Below, piece after piece: positions 5,714 through 12,906 of a DNA stretch of 12,906 nucleotides. The stretch lies in the NCBI GenBank assembly GCA_905209725.1, contig CAJLTZ010000073.1, positions 1-12,906 of the forward strand, in the 5' to 3' direction. The position numbers were made by a program, and so were the translations under genes. Position 1 is the first letter of the stretch. Each line of letters starts with the position of its first letter. Below the pieces are notes generated by a model. It saw only the letters and a list, made by a program, of their open reading frames with translations. It was not told where the DNA came from and did no database searches. This DNA is from an uncultured Muribaculaceae bacterium (lineage in GTDB: Bacteria > Bacteroidota > Bacteroidia > Bacteroidales > Muribaculaceae).

Positions 5714-7484
5714 GAAAATCATTGAGAAGAAAGGCATAAATGCAGTCTCAGAATACATCTGCGACTGCGGTTTTATGGAAGATCATTTGGCAACAAATGA
5801 TAAGACACTTCTTTGGGACGGAGATATTTTAGTGTATAAGCAAAAGGATGTTTTAACTACTGACACATTCCGTTACAATGTAAAATGTCAAGTCAAAGCA
5901 TCCGAGTGGAGTCGTGACTTTTTCCCTCCGAAAACGGGATATGAAATAAAATTGCGAGATTTACAGAAATATCTTACCGACGGAGGTGTCGTTTTTTTCA
6001 AAAGTTTAGTCGCTCGCAATAGACAGTCTAAGGTTTATTGCGCAGTGCTTACTAAACTAAGTCTTAAAAAGATTTTGGACTCTGCAACAGGCCTAAAGTA
6101 TACCAAGATTGACTTATTACCCTCGCCTGATGCAGAAGTTTTTTTAAAGCAAATCGAATCCTTATATCTTCAAGCAACCCACACTCTTATTACTCGCGAA
6201 CACTTAAAAGACAAGAAGTATTCGCTTCGATTGCACTCTCCCTATTTAAGTGAAACTGATAATATATTTTCTTTATTATCTACTACCTACAATAATTTTC
6301 TTGTTACAATCGAGGGAATACCAGGCGAGTTTTTATTGGAAGCCCCTACACGATTGCAAATAGGTAAGACGTTTAATCATAGTATTACTATAGATGAAAG
6401 AGAGTTTTTTAGTAGTGCATTCGTTGAATTTGTTGAGGAAGGAATAAAAGTATCAATCGGTAAAAGTACCGTTTTGATGTTTCCTCACAAATTTGGTACA
6501 GAAGGAGGAATGGTATCAATAAGTTATAATTTCTCGGCCTCGAATATATCTGAGGCTGAGAAAGAGTTGCCATTCCTTATAGAGGCCTTTGAACACGGCT
6601 ATTTCTGTATAGACAAGTTAAAGGTGTCAGTAGGAGCCTTTGACTCCAGTCTTATAAACGAACAGATTGAGGGATGGCGTGGGATGCTCTCATTTGTAAA
6701 TGACGTCAAAAAGCTTTTCAATACCCTTGGTGTTGTCGATGATTTAGACTTCAATGTTCTAACCCAGTCTGAAGCAGAAGGCCTCGAAAAAATAATATAT
6801 AGCATTTTATACGATGGCGTGTTAGACATGGACGAAGAACATGATAAAAAGGAAGATTTCTTAGAGGTAATAAATGCCGCTGGAGTAAGTCTTTTCCTTT
6901 TCTTCAAAAGACTACCCGATGGAGGTTATAAGGTTCTTGATATTCACAGATTCTTTGACTACTCTTTCCGCACAAGTTCGGGTAAGATTGCAAAGCAACC
7001 AGTTCTTTCAGTCTTGCTTGAAAGAGAAGACCAATTACCTTCTAATTTGGGAGTAGATATTGCTCTTGAAGAATACAAAGAACTCATTAAGGTTGACAGT
7101 TCCTTAATCCCCATGCTTAATCATGACATAGACCGGCTTCTGTATCATTACGACACCTTTGGTAAGGAAGCGCATCTCGTCATTGCTCTTTCTATTCTAA
7201 ACATTCTTATTGACTACAATTTTTCTGACAATGAAGTAAATATATATACTCGATTGCTTGCTATACAAATGTATAAGCGGCGCAATAATTCTCTACTTGA
7301 TTGTCACAAAGAGTTCCTTTACGAATTAGAAACAGACATTAAGGAACCATTAAACCGATTTTCTGCGGCAGTCCTTTTGGATGATAAATCCAAAGCGGAC
7401 TGGATTCTAAAGAAAATAGACAAGGAGATTTTGGAACGACTTCCCAAACTTCCTATCTACACTTTATATAAGAAACTACAATAA
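5706..7484 (+). CDS. Unassigned protein with DUF4365-like (PD-(D/E)XK-type) N-terminus
   Basis: A 592-residue protein that I cannot name. Residues 1-125 resemble DUF4365: a short helix (EKKGINAVSEYICDCGF), then WDGDILVY (37-44) and NVKCQVKAS (58-66). D40 and Q62-V-K64 fit the Asp and (E/Q)xK positions of a PD-(D/E)XK nuclease fold. The rest, from about 170, has no motif I recognise and is mainly helical at the C-terminus. No transmembrane segment or signal peptide is evident. It overlaps DUF4391 by 8 bp with a strong Shine-Dalgarno and ends 7 bp before mod. It is much more A+T-rich than mod and res (13 of 60 G+C at 6241-6300), suggesting separate acquisition. It could be an effector nuclease or sensor of the operon; this is inferred, not shown. 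Confidence 0.7.
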   Translation: MDKKIIEKKGINAVSEYICDCGFMEDHLATNDKTLLWDGDILVYKQKDVLTTDTFRYNVKCQVKASEWSRDFFPPKTGYEIKLRDLQKYLTDGGVVFFKSLVARNRQSKVYCAVLTKLSLKKILDSATGLKYTKIDLLPSPDAEVFLKQIESLYLQATHTLITREHLKDKKYSLRLHSPYLSETDNIFSLLSTTYNNFLVTIEGIPGEFLLEAPTRLQIGKTFNHSITIDEREFFSSAFVEFVEEGIKVSIGKSTVLMFPHKFGTEGGMVSISYNFSASNISEAEKELPFLIEAFEHGYFCIDKLKVSVGAFDSSLINEQIEGWRGMLSFVNDVKKLFNTLGVVDDLDFNVLTQSEAEGLEKIIYSILYDGVLDMDEEHDKKEDFLEVINAAGVSLFLFFKRLPDGGYKVLDIHRFFDYSFRTSSGKIAKQPVLSVLLEREDQLPSNLGVDIALEEYKELIKVDSSLIPMLNHDIDRLLYHYDTFGKEAHLVIALSILNILIDYNFSDNEVNIYTRLLAIQMYKRRNNSLLDCHKEFLYELETDIKEPLNRFSAAVLLDDKSKADWILKKIDKEILERLPKLPIYTLYKKLQ

Positions 7485-7491
7485 CACAAAT

Positions 7492-9465
7492 ATGGATAAA
7501 CTACGAATGAAAAGCCTTGATGTAGCGGAAGACAATGTGGCAAAGATAGCCGCGTTGTTCCCTCAGTGTGTCACAGAGCGTAAGGGCAAGGACGGCACCG
7601 CCGAACTTGCCATTGACTTCGACAAACTCCGCGACGAGTTGTCGAAGGACTTGCTCGACGGGGCAGAAGAACGCTATCAGTTCACTTGGCCTGATAAGCG
7701 TGCCGCCTCACGTCTTGCAAATTCAGAGACAGACAAAACCCTACGACCGGACCTTAACGCCTCCAAAGATTTTTGGAACACCCAAAATCTCTATATCGAG
7801 GGCGATAATCTTGATGTGCTAAAGGTTCTCCGTGAGAACTATCTCGGCGCCATCAAGATGATTTATATTGACCCTCCCTATAATACCGGCAACGACTTCG
7901 TTTATAATGACGATTTTGCTAAGTCGCGAGAGGATTTCGAGGCTACAAGTGGAGCCTTCGATGAAGCCGGAAACCAAATGATTGACCCTCTGCAGCGCAA
8001 TACTGAGAGCAATGGTCGCTTTCATACTGATTGGCTCAATATGATATATCCTCGTCTGAAAGTCGCACGCGACTTGCTTGCCGATGATGGTGTTATTTAC
8101 ATTTCCATAGATGATAGCGAGCAGAAGAACCTGAAAAATCTTTGCGATGAAATATTTGGAGTTCAAAATTTCATTTCCCAAGTTGTCTGGGAACGAGCTT
8201 TTGCTCCTATTAATCTCAAAAAACATTTTTCAGTAAGTCATGACTATATTCTTTGCTACGCAAAGCATATAGAAAACCTCGTTTGCAATGGATTGCCACG
8301 AACTGATGAATCAAACAATCGTTATAGCAATCCAGATAATGATCCACGTGGACCTTGGCAAAGTGACAACTCAACTGTTGGTCCTGCTATTCAAGAAAAA
8401 ATTTATGAAATAGTTTCACCGAGCGGTAAAAAATTTCTTCCTCCAAATGGAAGATGTTGGTTATATACCAAATCTCGCTTCCAAGAAATGATTAGTGATA
8501 ACCGAATATGGTTTGGCGAGGATGGGGGTAATATGCCTCGTGTAAAAAGATTCCTTTCTGAGGTAAAACAAGGTTTAACTCCAATGTCTATATGGAAATA
8601 TGAAGAAGTTGGTCATTCACAAGACGCTTCTCAAAAATTGAAGAAGCTCTTTGATGGTAAATCTTACTTTGATTATCCAAAACCTGTTGGATTAATTGAA
8701 AGATGTCTTCAACTTTATACTAATAGCGACTCTATCGTCCTCGACTTCTTCAGTGGCAGTGCTACTACCGCACACGCTGTTATGAAGCTCAACGCCGAAG
8801 ACGGAGGTAAGCGCAAGTTCATCATGGTGCAGCTCCCCGAAGTTACCGACGAAAAGAGCGAGGCTCGTAAGGCTGGCTACGAAACCATCTGCCAAATCGG
8901 AGAGGAACGTATCCGCCGCGCCGGGAAGAAAATCTTGGAAGAAGTGAGAAGTGAGAAGTTAGGAGTTAGGAGTGATAAAGCCGGAAACCTTTTTGGGCAA
9001 GAGGACTCCTCACAACTCACTTCTAACTCCTCACTAAAAGACAACTCCTCACTACCTGACGTTGGCTTCCGTGTCCTCAAACTCGACTCGTCGAATATGG
9101 AGGACGTATTCTATACTCCGGAGGACTTCGACGCTAAGAACATCTTCACTACCGTTGACAACGTCAAGCCCGACCGTACACCGCTCGACTTGCTTTTCCA
9201 AGTCCTGCCCGAACTCAATATCGAGTTATCGGCCAAGATAGAGACGCAGGAGGTCAACGGCAAAAAGGTGTTCTTCGTAGATGGCAATTATCTTATCGCC
9301 ACTTTCGATACCGAGGTCAACGAGTCAACCGTGACGGAGATTGCCAAGATGAAGCCGCAATACTTCGTTATGCGTGACGCTTCCGCTGCCAACGACAATG
9401 TCCTTGACAACTTCGAGCAAATCTTCCGCCACTATTCGCCCGAAACCGTCCGCAAAATCATCTAA
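7492..9465 (+). CDS. mod: Type III restriction-modification DNA adenine methyltransferase (Mod)
   Basis: A 657-residue enzyme that transfers a methyl group from S-adenosylmethionine to N6 of adenine in an asymmetric site, protects host DNA, and gives site specificity to the Res complex. Motif IV DPPY (127-130) precedes motif I DFFSGS (418-423), the beta-class order typical of Mod. IEGDNLDVLKVLRENY (about 103-118) and DWLNMIYPRL are also typical. The target-recognition region lies between the motifs, about residues 220-410. That stretch is A+T-rich (21 of 60 G+C at 8401-8460) against G+C-rich flanks (33 of 60 at 8761-8820), suggesting domain replacement. Residues about 485-522 are a low-complexity insert made by a heptad-repeat element, before the conserved FRVLKLDSSN. 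Start ATG 7492 has no clear Shine-Dalgarno. It ends three bases before res. Confidence 0.95.
   Translation: MDKLRMKSLDVAEDNVAKIAALFPQCVTERKGKDGTAELAIDFDKLRDELSKDLLDGAEERYQFTWPDKRAASRLANSETDKTLRPDLNASKDFWNTQNLYIEGDNLDVLKVLRENYLGAIKMIYIDPPYNTGNDFVYNDDFAKSREDFEATSGAFDEAGNQMIDPLQRNTESNGRFHTDWLNMIYPRLKVARDLLADDGVIYISIDDSEQKNLKNLCDEIFGVQNFISQVVWERAFAPINLKKHFSVSHDYILCYAKHIENLVCNGLPRTDESNNRYSNPDNDPRGPWQSDNSTVGPAIQEKIYEIVSPSGKKFLPPNGRCWLYTKSRFQEMISDNRIWFGEDGGNMPRVKRFLSEVKQGLTPMSIWKYEEVGHSQDASQKLKKLFDGKSYFDYPKPVGLIERCLQLYTNSDSIVLDFFSGSATTAHAVMKLNAEDGGKRKFIMVQLPEVTDEKSEARKAGYETICQIGEERIRRAGKKILEEVRSEKLGVRSDKAGNLFGQEDSSQLTSNSSLKDNSSLPDVGFRVLKLDSSNMEDVFYTPEDFDAKNIFTTVDNVKPDRTPLDLLFQVLPELNIELSAKIETQEVNGKKVFFVDGNYLIATFDTEVNESTVTEIAKMKPQYFVMRDASAANDNVLDNFEQIFRHYSPETVRKII
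8944..9057 (+). repeat. In-frame palindromic heptad-repeat element in mod
   Basis: The left arm is five perfect-register heptads (8944-8978): GTGAGAA twice, GTTAGGA twice, GTGATAA. A 26-base centre follows. The right arm is reverse-complement heptads (9005-9039: ACTCCTC, ACAACTC, ACTTCTA, ACTCCTC, ACTAAAA), then a partial third block (9044-9057). The arms pair imperfectly. The frame is open and contributes about 38 residues starting VRSEKLGVRS. Confidence 0.85.
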
Positions 9466-9468
9466 GCC

Positions 9469-12400
9469 ATGAAGTTTAAGTTTAAGATTCAAGGCTATCA
9501 GACGGATGCGGTCGAGAACACCACCGCCATCTTCACCGGGCAACCAAATCGCGACGCTACTCACTATCGCCGCGACCTGGGTAAAATCAAAAGCGGCGTG
9601 ATGCGAGAAATGCTTGACGATGACGGATACCGAAACGCTGACGTGGAACTATCTGCCAAGCAGCTTCTCGACAATCTTCATGCGGTGCAGACTACCGCAG
9701 GCGTACCTCTTTCCAAATCTCTTTCGCGGATCGACGGCCTCGGTGCCGTCAACCTTGATGTCGAGATGGAAACCGGTACCGGTAAGACTTACGTCTATAT
9801 CAAGACGATGTTTGAACTTAACAAGCTCTACGGCTGGTCGAAGTTCATTATCGTTGTGCCGAGCATCGCTATCCGCGAGGGTGTTGCCAAGTCATTCCGT
9901 ATGCTCGAAGAACACTTCATGGAGCATTACAGAAAGAAAGCCCGCTGGTTTGTCTATAACAGCTCCAACCTCAATCAACTCGACCAGTTCTCTCAGGATG
10001 CCGGGCTGAACGTGATGATTATAAACACTCAGGCTTTCGCCGCTTCCCTCAAAGAGGGTGGCCGCTCAAAAGAAAGCCGCATCATCTACTCGAAACGCGA
10101 CGAGTTCGCTTCCCGCCGTCCTATCGACGTGATTGCCGCCAACCGCCCAATCATAATCATGGACGAGCCACAGAAGATGGAGGGCGCCGCCACTCAGTCG
10201 GCCCTCAAAAAGTTCAACCCGCTTTTTGTACTGAACTATTCCGCGACCCATAAGACAAAGCATGATACCGTCTATGCCCTCGACGCTCTCGACGCTTACC
10301 GCGAGAGACTTGTCAAGCGCATTAAGGTTATCGGTTTTGAAATGAAAAACCTCCGAGGCACCAACGGCTATATGTATCTCGAAGACATTATCCTGTCTCC
10401 GAGCAAGCCCCCGATGGCAAGAATTTCCATCGAGGTCAAGAACGCCGCCGGTGAGCCTCGCCGCCATTTCAAAACTCTCGGTAAGGGCGACTCTCTATAT
10501 GTAGAGTCGAACGAACTGCTCCAGTACAAGGGGTATGATATAGTCGAAATATTTCCCGGCTCGAACACGCAACCGGTCGCTTACGTTACTTTTGCCAATG
10601 GCGTAACTCTGCGCAAGGGCGATGTCGTTGGCGACTCCAACGAGCTTCACATGCAGCGTGTTCAAATCCGTGAAACTATCAAGGCGCACTTCGAGAAGGA
10701 GCGTCAGCTTTTCAAGAAAGGAATTAAGTGCCTGTCCCTTTTCTTCATCGACGAAGTAGCAAAATACCGCCGCTATGATAGCGACGGCAATCCTGAAAAG
10801 GGTATCTTCCAACAGATATTCGAGGAAGAGTATGCCCGTCTCGTCGAAGCCGAGAAGCATATCTGGGACGAGGAATATACCGAATATCTGCAAAGATTCT
10901 ATCCTTATCAGGTGCATCGTGGCTACTTCTCGATTGACAAGAAAGGTAAGATGGTCGAGACAAAAACGAAGCGCGGCTCCGACGTGTCGGAAGAAGCATC
11001 GGACTACGACCTCATTCTTCGCGACAAGGAACGTCTGCTGAGCTTCGATGAACCGACACGCTTCATCTTCTCTCACTCCGCTCTCCGTGAGGGCTGGGAC
11101 AACCCGAATGTGTTCCAGATCTGTACGCTGCGCCACAGCAATTCAACTACTGCCAAACGTCAGGAAGTTGGCCGTGGCTTGCGTATCGCCGTTGACCGCA
11201 ATGGCGTTCGCCAAGACAAGGAACTGCTCGGCGAAGAAGTCCACAACATAAATGTGTTGACCGTCATTGCCAATGAGAGTTATTCCGACTTCACGACGGC
11301 TCTCCAACGCGAAACCCGCGAGGCGCTTCGTGAACGCGCCTCTAAGGCTACTTTGGGCTACTTCGAGGGCAAGACCATTACGCTTGACGGTCAGCCACAC
11401 GTCATCAATGACCGTGAGGCAAGCCGCATAATGATCTACCTCGAAGACAACGATTATGTTGACGAGGCCGGCAACATAACGCCGAAGTATCACGCCGACC
11501 GTGAAGCCGGTACCCTCGCACCTCTCGGCGCGAAGCTCGAACCGATGGCTGAGGGCGTTACTCGCCTTATCAACTCTATCTTTGATCCGTCACTCCTTGA
11601 CGGCATGACGGAGAACGGTGCCAAGACGAAGTTGCCGGAGCCGAAGCTCAACGCCAATTTCTATCGAGACGAGTTTCAGGCTCTCTGGAAAGCCATCAAC
11701 CATCAGTATGTCTATACCGTCAGCTACAACTCTGACGAGTTGATTGAGAAGGCTATTCTCCATCTCAATACTGACGAGTTGCAGGTGCGCACTCTGCGTT
11801 ATATCAAAATCGAGGGTCAACAGGACGAGGAAGAAGTTACTGAATTTGGTAACACCAAATCCACCTCTCAGGAACTTACTGACGTAAGCACTTCTTCCGT
11901 CAAGTATGACCTTGTGGGTCAGATTGCCAAAGGTGCCAACCTGACACGCCGGACTACCGCTAAAATTCTCCAGGGGTTGCGTCCTGCAAAGCTCGCTTTG
12001 TTCCGCAATAACCCCGAAGAATTTATCCGCAAGGTCATTCAGATTATCCGCGAGCAGAAAGCCACGATGATTGTAGATCATATCCACTACCATCTCACTG
12101 ATGGCACATACGACTCCGACATATTTTCGGCTGCAAGCAAAGCGGAATTTGACAAGGCTTATCAGGCAACGAAGCACGTTACCGATTACGTCGTTTCCGA
12201 CAGTATCGGTGAGCGCAATTTTGCCCATGACCTCGACGAGGCAAGCGAAGTCGTGGTATATGCCAAATTGCCGCGCTCGTTCCAAATTCCTACTCCCGTC
12301 GGCAGTTATGCTCCCGACTGGGCCATCGCTATGCAGAAAGGCAATGTCAAACACATTTTCTTTATCGCTGAAACCAAAGGCTCGCTCCAATCAATGCAGC

Positions 12401-12531
12401 TCAACGCGATAGAAAATGCGAAGATTGACTGTTGCACCCAACTGTTCAACGAAATGTCAACTGAATCTGTGCGCTACCATAAGGTTACTTGTTACCAAGA
12501 CCTTATCGACGCGATGACTTCAACCAAATAA
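9469..12531 (+). CDS. res: Type III restriction endonuclease subunit (Res)
   Basis: A 1020-residue ATP-dependent helicase-nuclease that, in complex with Mod, translocates or slides on DNA and cleaves near unmethylated sites. Walker A METGTGKT (100-107), DEPQ (232-235) and SAT (258-260) form the first helicase half. LREGWDNP and QEVGRGLR (565-572) form the second. The C-terminal nuclease domain has P949-D950 followed by E968-T-K970, the PD-(D/E)XK signature of Res. All key residues are present, so activity is expected. It starts at ATG 9469, three bases after mod stops, and ends two bases before a 51-residue gene. Base composition matches the G+C-rich parts of mod and the helicase. A weakly palindromic linker at 11829-11898 may be a decayed repeat insert. 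Confidence 0.95.
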   Translation: MKFKFKIQGYQTDAVENTTAIFTGQPNRDATHYRRDLGKIKSGVMREMLDDDGYRNADVELSAKQLLDNLHAVQTTAGVPLSKSLSRIDGLGAVNLDVEMETGTGKTYVYIKTMFELNKLYGWSKFIIVVPSIAIREGVAKSFRMLEEHFMEHYRKKARWFVYNSSNLNQLDQFSQDAGLNVMIINTQAFAASLKEGGRSKESRIIYSKRDEFASRRPIDVIAANRPIIIMDEPQKMEGAATQSALKKFNPLFVLNYSATHKTKHDTVYALDALDAYRERLVKRIKVIGFEMKNLRGTNGYMYLEDIILSPSKPPMARISIEVKNAAGEPRRHFKTLGKGDSLYVESNELLQYKGYDIVEIFPGSNTQPVAYVTFANGVTLRKGDVVGDSNELHMQRVQIRETIKAHFEKERQLFKKGIKCLSLFFIDEVAKYRRYDSDGNPEKGIFQQIFEEEYARLVEAEKHIWDEEYTEYLQRFYPYQVHRGYFSIDKKGKMVETKTKRGSDVSEEASDYDLILRDKERLLSFDEPTRFIFSHSALREGWDNPNVFQICTLRHSNSTTAKRQEVGRGLRIAVDRNGVRQDKELLGEEVHNINVLTVIANESYSDFTTALQRETREALRERASKATLGYFEGKTITLDGQPHVINDREASRIMIYLEDNDYVDEAGNITPKYHADREAGTLAPLGAKLEPMAEGVTRLINSIFDPSLLDGMTENGAKTKLPEPKLNANFYRDEFQALWKAINHQYVYTVSYNSDELIEKAILHLNTDELQVRTLRYIKIEGQQDEEEVTEFGNTKSTSQELTDVSTSSVKYDLVGQIAKGANLTRRTTAKILQGLRPAKLALFRNNPEEFIRKVIQIIREQKATMIVDHIHYHLTDGTYDSDIFSAASKAEFDKAYQATKHVTDYVVSDSIGERNFAHDLDEASEVVVYAKLPRSFQIPTPVGSYAPDWAIAMQKGNVKHIFFIAETKGSLQSMQLNAIENAKIDCCTQLFNEMSTESVRYHKVTCYQDLIDAMTSTK
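11829..11898 (+). repeat. Inverted-repeat linker in res
   Basis: GGAAGAAGT (11829-11837) pairs with ACTTCTTCC (11890-11898). Inside, ATTTGGT (11844-11850) and ACCAAAT (11854-11860) form a 7-bp stem with a 3-base loop. It encodes a Ser/Thr-rich linker. The 70-bp size equals the helicase heptad element, but no clear 7-bp period remains. Confidence 0.4.
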
Positions 12532-12533
12532 GT

Positions 12534-12689
12534 ATGTACGACTACGAAGATTTAGACACTTATAACGGCGACCCCGTGCATGATATGGAAGTTGATTACG
12601 ACTTCCATATCAACACGGGCGTGTTGCCCGCCGAGTTCGGAGACTCCGACCTCGACGATTTCATCAACAACCTAAACGATTGGGATTAA
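12534..12689 (+). CDS. Small highly acidic protein without Lys or Arg
   Basis: A 51-residue protein from ATG 12534 (MYDYEDLDTYNGDP), two bases after res stops, ending DDFINNLNDWD. It has 13 Asp and 3 Glu and no Lys or Arg, with several Tyr and Phe. An upstream in-frame start at 12489 lies inside res and is unlikely. I recognise no family. Such charge is seen in DNA-mimic proteins such as Ocr, so it could bind or restrain a DNA-binding subunit of this operon. It could also simply be a small acidic accessory protein. Its place at the end of the operon and an open frame at operon spacing support it as real. Confidence 0.65.
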   Translation: MYDYEDLDTYNGDPVHDMEVDYDFHINTGVLPAEFGDSDLDDFINNLNDWD

Positions 12690-12694
12690 CCACT

Positions 12695-12838
12695 ATGGGA
12701 CTATTTGACTTTCTTTTCGGGAAAAAGGATAAGCAAAAAGTTGCTCCTGTCCACAATACCACGAATGCCACTCGCACGTCTGAGACACGAAGACCTGCAC
12801 CGTCCACAAGGCCTCAGCCTAACCTGAATAATTCATAG
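12695..12838 (+). CDS. Small basic protein with hydrophobic N-terminus (MGLFDFLFGKK)
   Basis: A 47-residue frame starting MGLFDFLFGKKDKQK, five bases after the previous stop. The short hydrophobic stretch (residues 2-9) followed by Lys residues, then a Thr/Pro/Arg-rich tail, resembles small uncharacterised Bacteroidota proteins with GLFDFLFGKK-type starts. The N-terminus could form a short amphipathic membrane-contacting helix. It is net basic, opposite to its acidic neighbour. No other family clue is visible. Spacing suggests it is the last gene of the operon, though it may be unrelated to restriction. Confidence 0.55.
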   Translation: MGLFDFLFGKKDKQKVAPVHNTTNATRTSETRRPAPSTRPQPNLNNS

Positions 12839-12860
12839 ACCCGCAAAAAAAGAACGCCCC

Positions 12861-12878
12861 TCTTGCATATATGCAAGA
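12861..12878 (+). promoter_or_regulatory. 18-bp perfect palindrome after the operon
   Basis: TCTTGCATA is followed directly by its reverse complement TATGCAAGA. On the + strand no T-tract follows. On the - strand seven T (complement of 12845-12851) lie about nine bases beyond the hairpin. It could be an operator for a dimeric regulator of a downstream gene, or a terminator element for a converging gene outside the window. The rest of 12839-12906 holds no gene. Confidence 0.4.
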
Positions 12879-12906
12879 AAAGCATTAACTTTAAGGTACT
12901 AAAAAT

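Noticed and set aside
8944..9057. CRISPR-like array
   Set aside because: Units are 7 bp, contiguous, without spacers, and change orientation. No cas genes are present.
9772..9783. 12-bp palindrome ACCGGTACCGGT in res
   Set aside because: It is the natural result of encoding Thr-Gly-Thr-Gly of the Walker A motif.
10488..10509. 7-bp stem with 8-base loop in res
   Set aside because: Short, within normal coding sequence, and of a kind expected by chance in several kilobases.
198..12531. DISARM or BREX locus
   Set aside because: A SNF2/PLD-like helicase with a methyltransferase suggested it, but no DUF1998 protein, PglZ, BrxC or Lon-type gene is present. Mod and Res instead fit Type III.

Overview
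The window looks like chromosomal DNA of a Bacteroidota bacterium, probably Bacteroidales (Muribaculaceae- or Prevotella-like). I base this on mostly absent Shine-Dalgarno sequences, a TAnnTTTG-type promoter element in the leader, and the gene families present. This is a judgement from pattern, not a database match. Every convincing gene is on the + strand with very short or negative spacing, so the window reads as one long defence operon.

Layout. Positions 1-197 are a leader with a promoter-like element and a long hairpin followed by six T just before the first start codon. Then come a SNF2-family helicase with a PLD-like N-terminus (198-3506), a small four-helix-bundle protein (3510-3869), a scar of two gene fragments (3892-4048), a DUF1016/YhcG PD-(D/E)XK nuclease (4045-5100), a DUF4391 protein (5102-5713), an A+T-rich gene with a DUF4365-like N-terminus (5706-7484), a beta-class Type III DNA methyltransferase Mod (7492-9465), a Type III restriction subunit Res (9469-12531), a 51-residue protein with no Lys or Arg (12534-12689) and a 47-residue basic protein (12695-12838). 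A short tail with an 18-bp perfect palindrome closes the window.

How the genes fit together. Mod and Res form a complete Type III restriction-modification pair. Mod methylates one adenine of an asymmetric site, and the Mod-Res complex cuts unmodified DNA after ATP-driven travel. The upstream genes (second helicase, two predicted nucleases, DUF4391) are co-directional and tightly packed, so they plausibly act with or beside it as an extended anti-phage system. That link is inference from context.

The most unusual layer is a family of 7-bp repeats (units like GTGAGAA and GTTAGGA, or their reverse complements). They are inserted in frame in the helicase, DUF4391 and Mod genes, and also flank the four-helix-bundle gene as inverted arms. 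Three of the four loci have the arm / centre / reverse-complement-arm layout of a palindromic mobile element. Because 7 is not a multiple of 3, gain or loss of a unit would switch the reading frame. The operon also carries a recombination scar holding a synonymously diverged copy of the helicase 3' end, showing that it was assembled from at least two divergent alleles.
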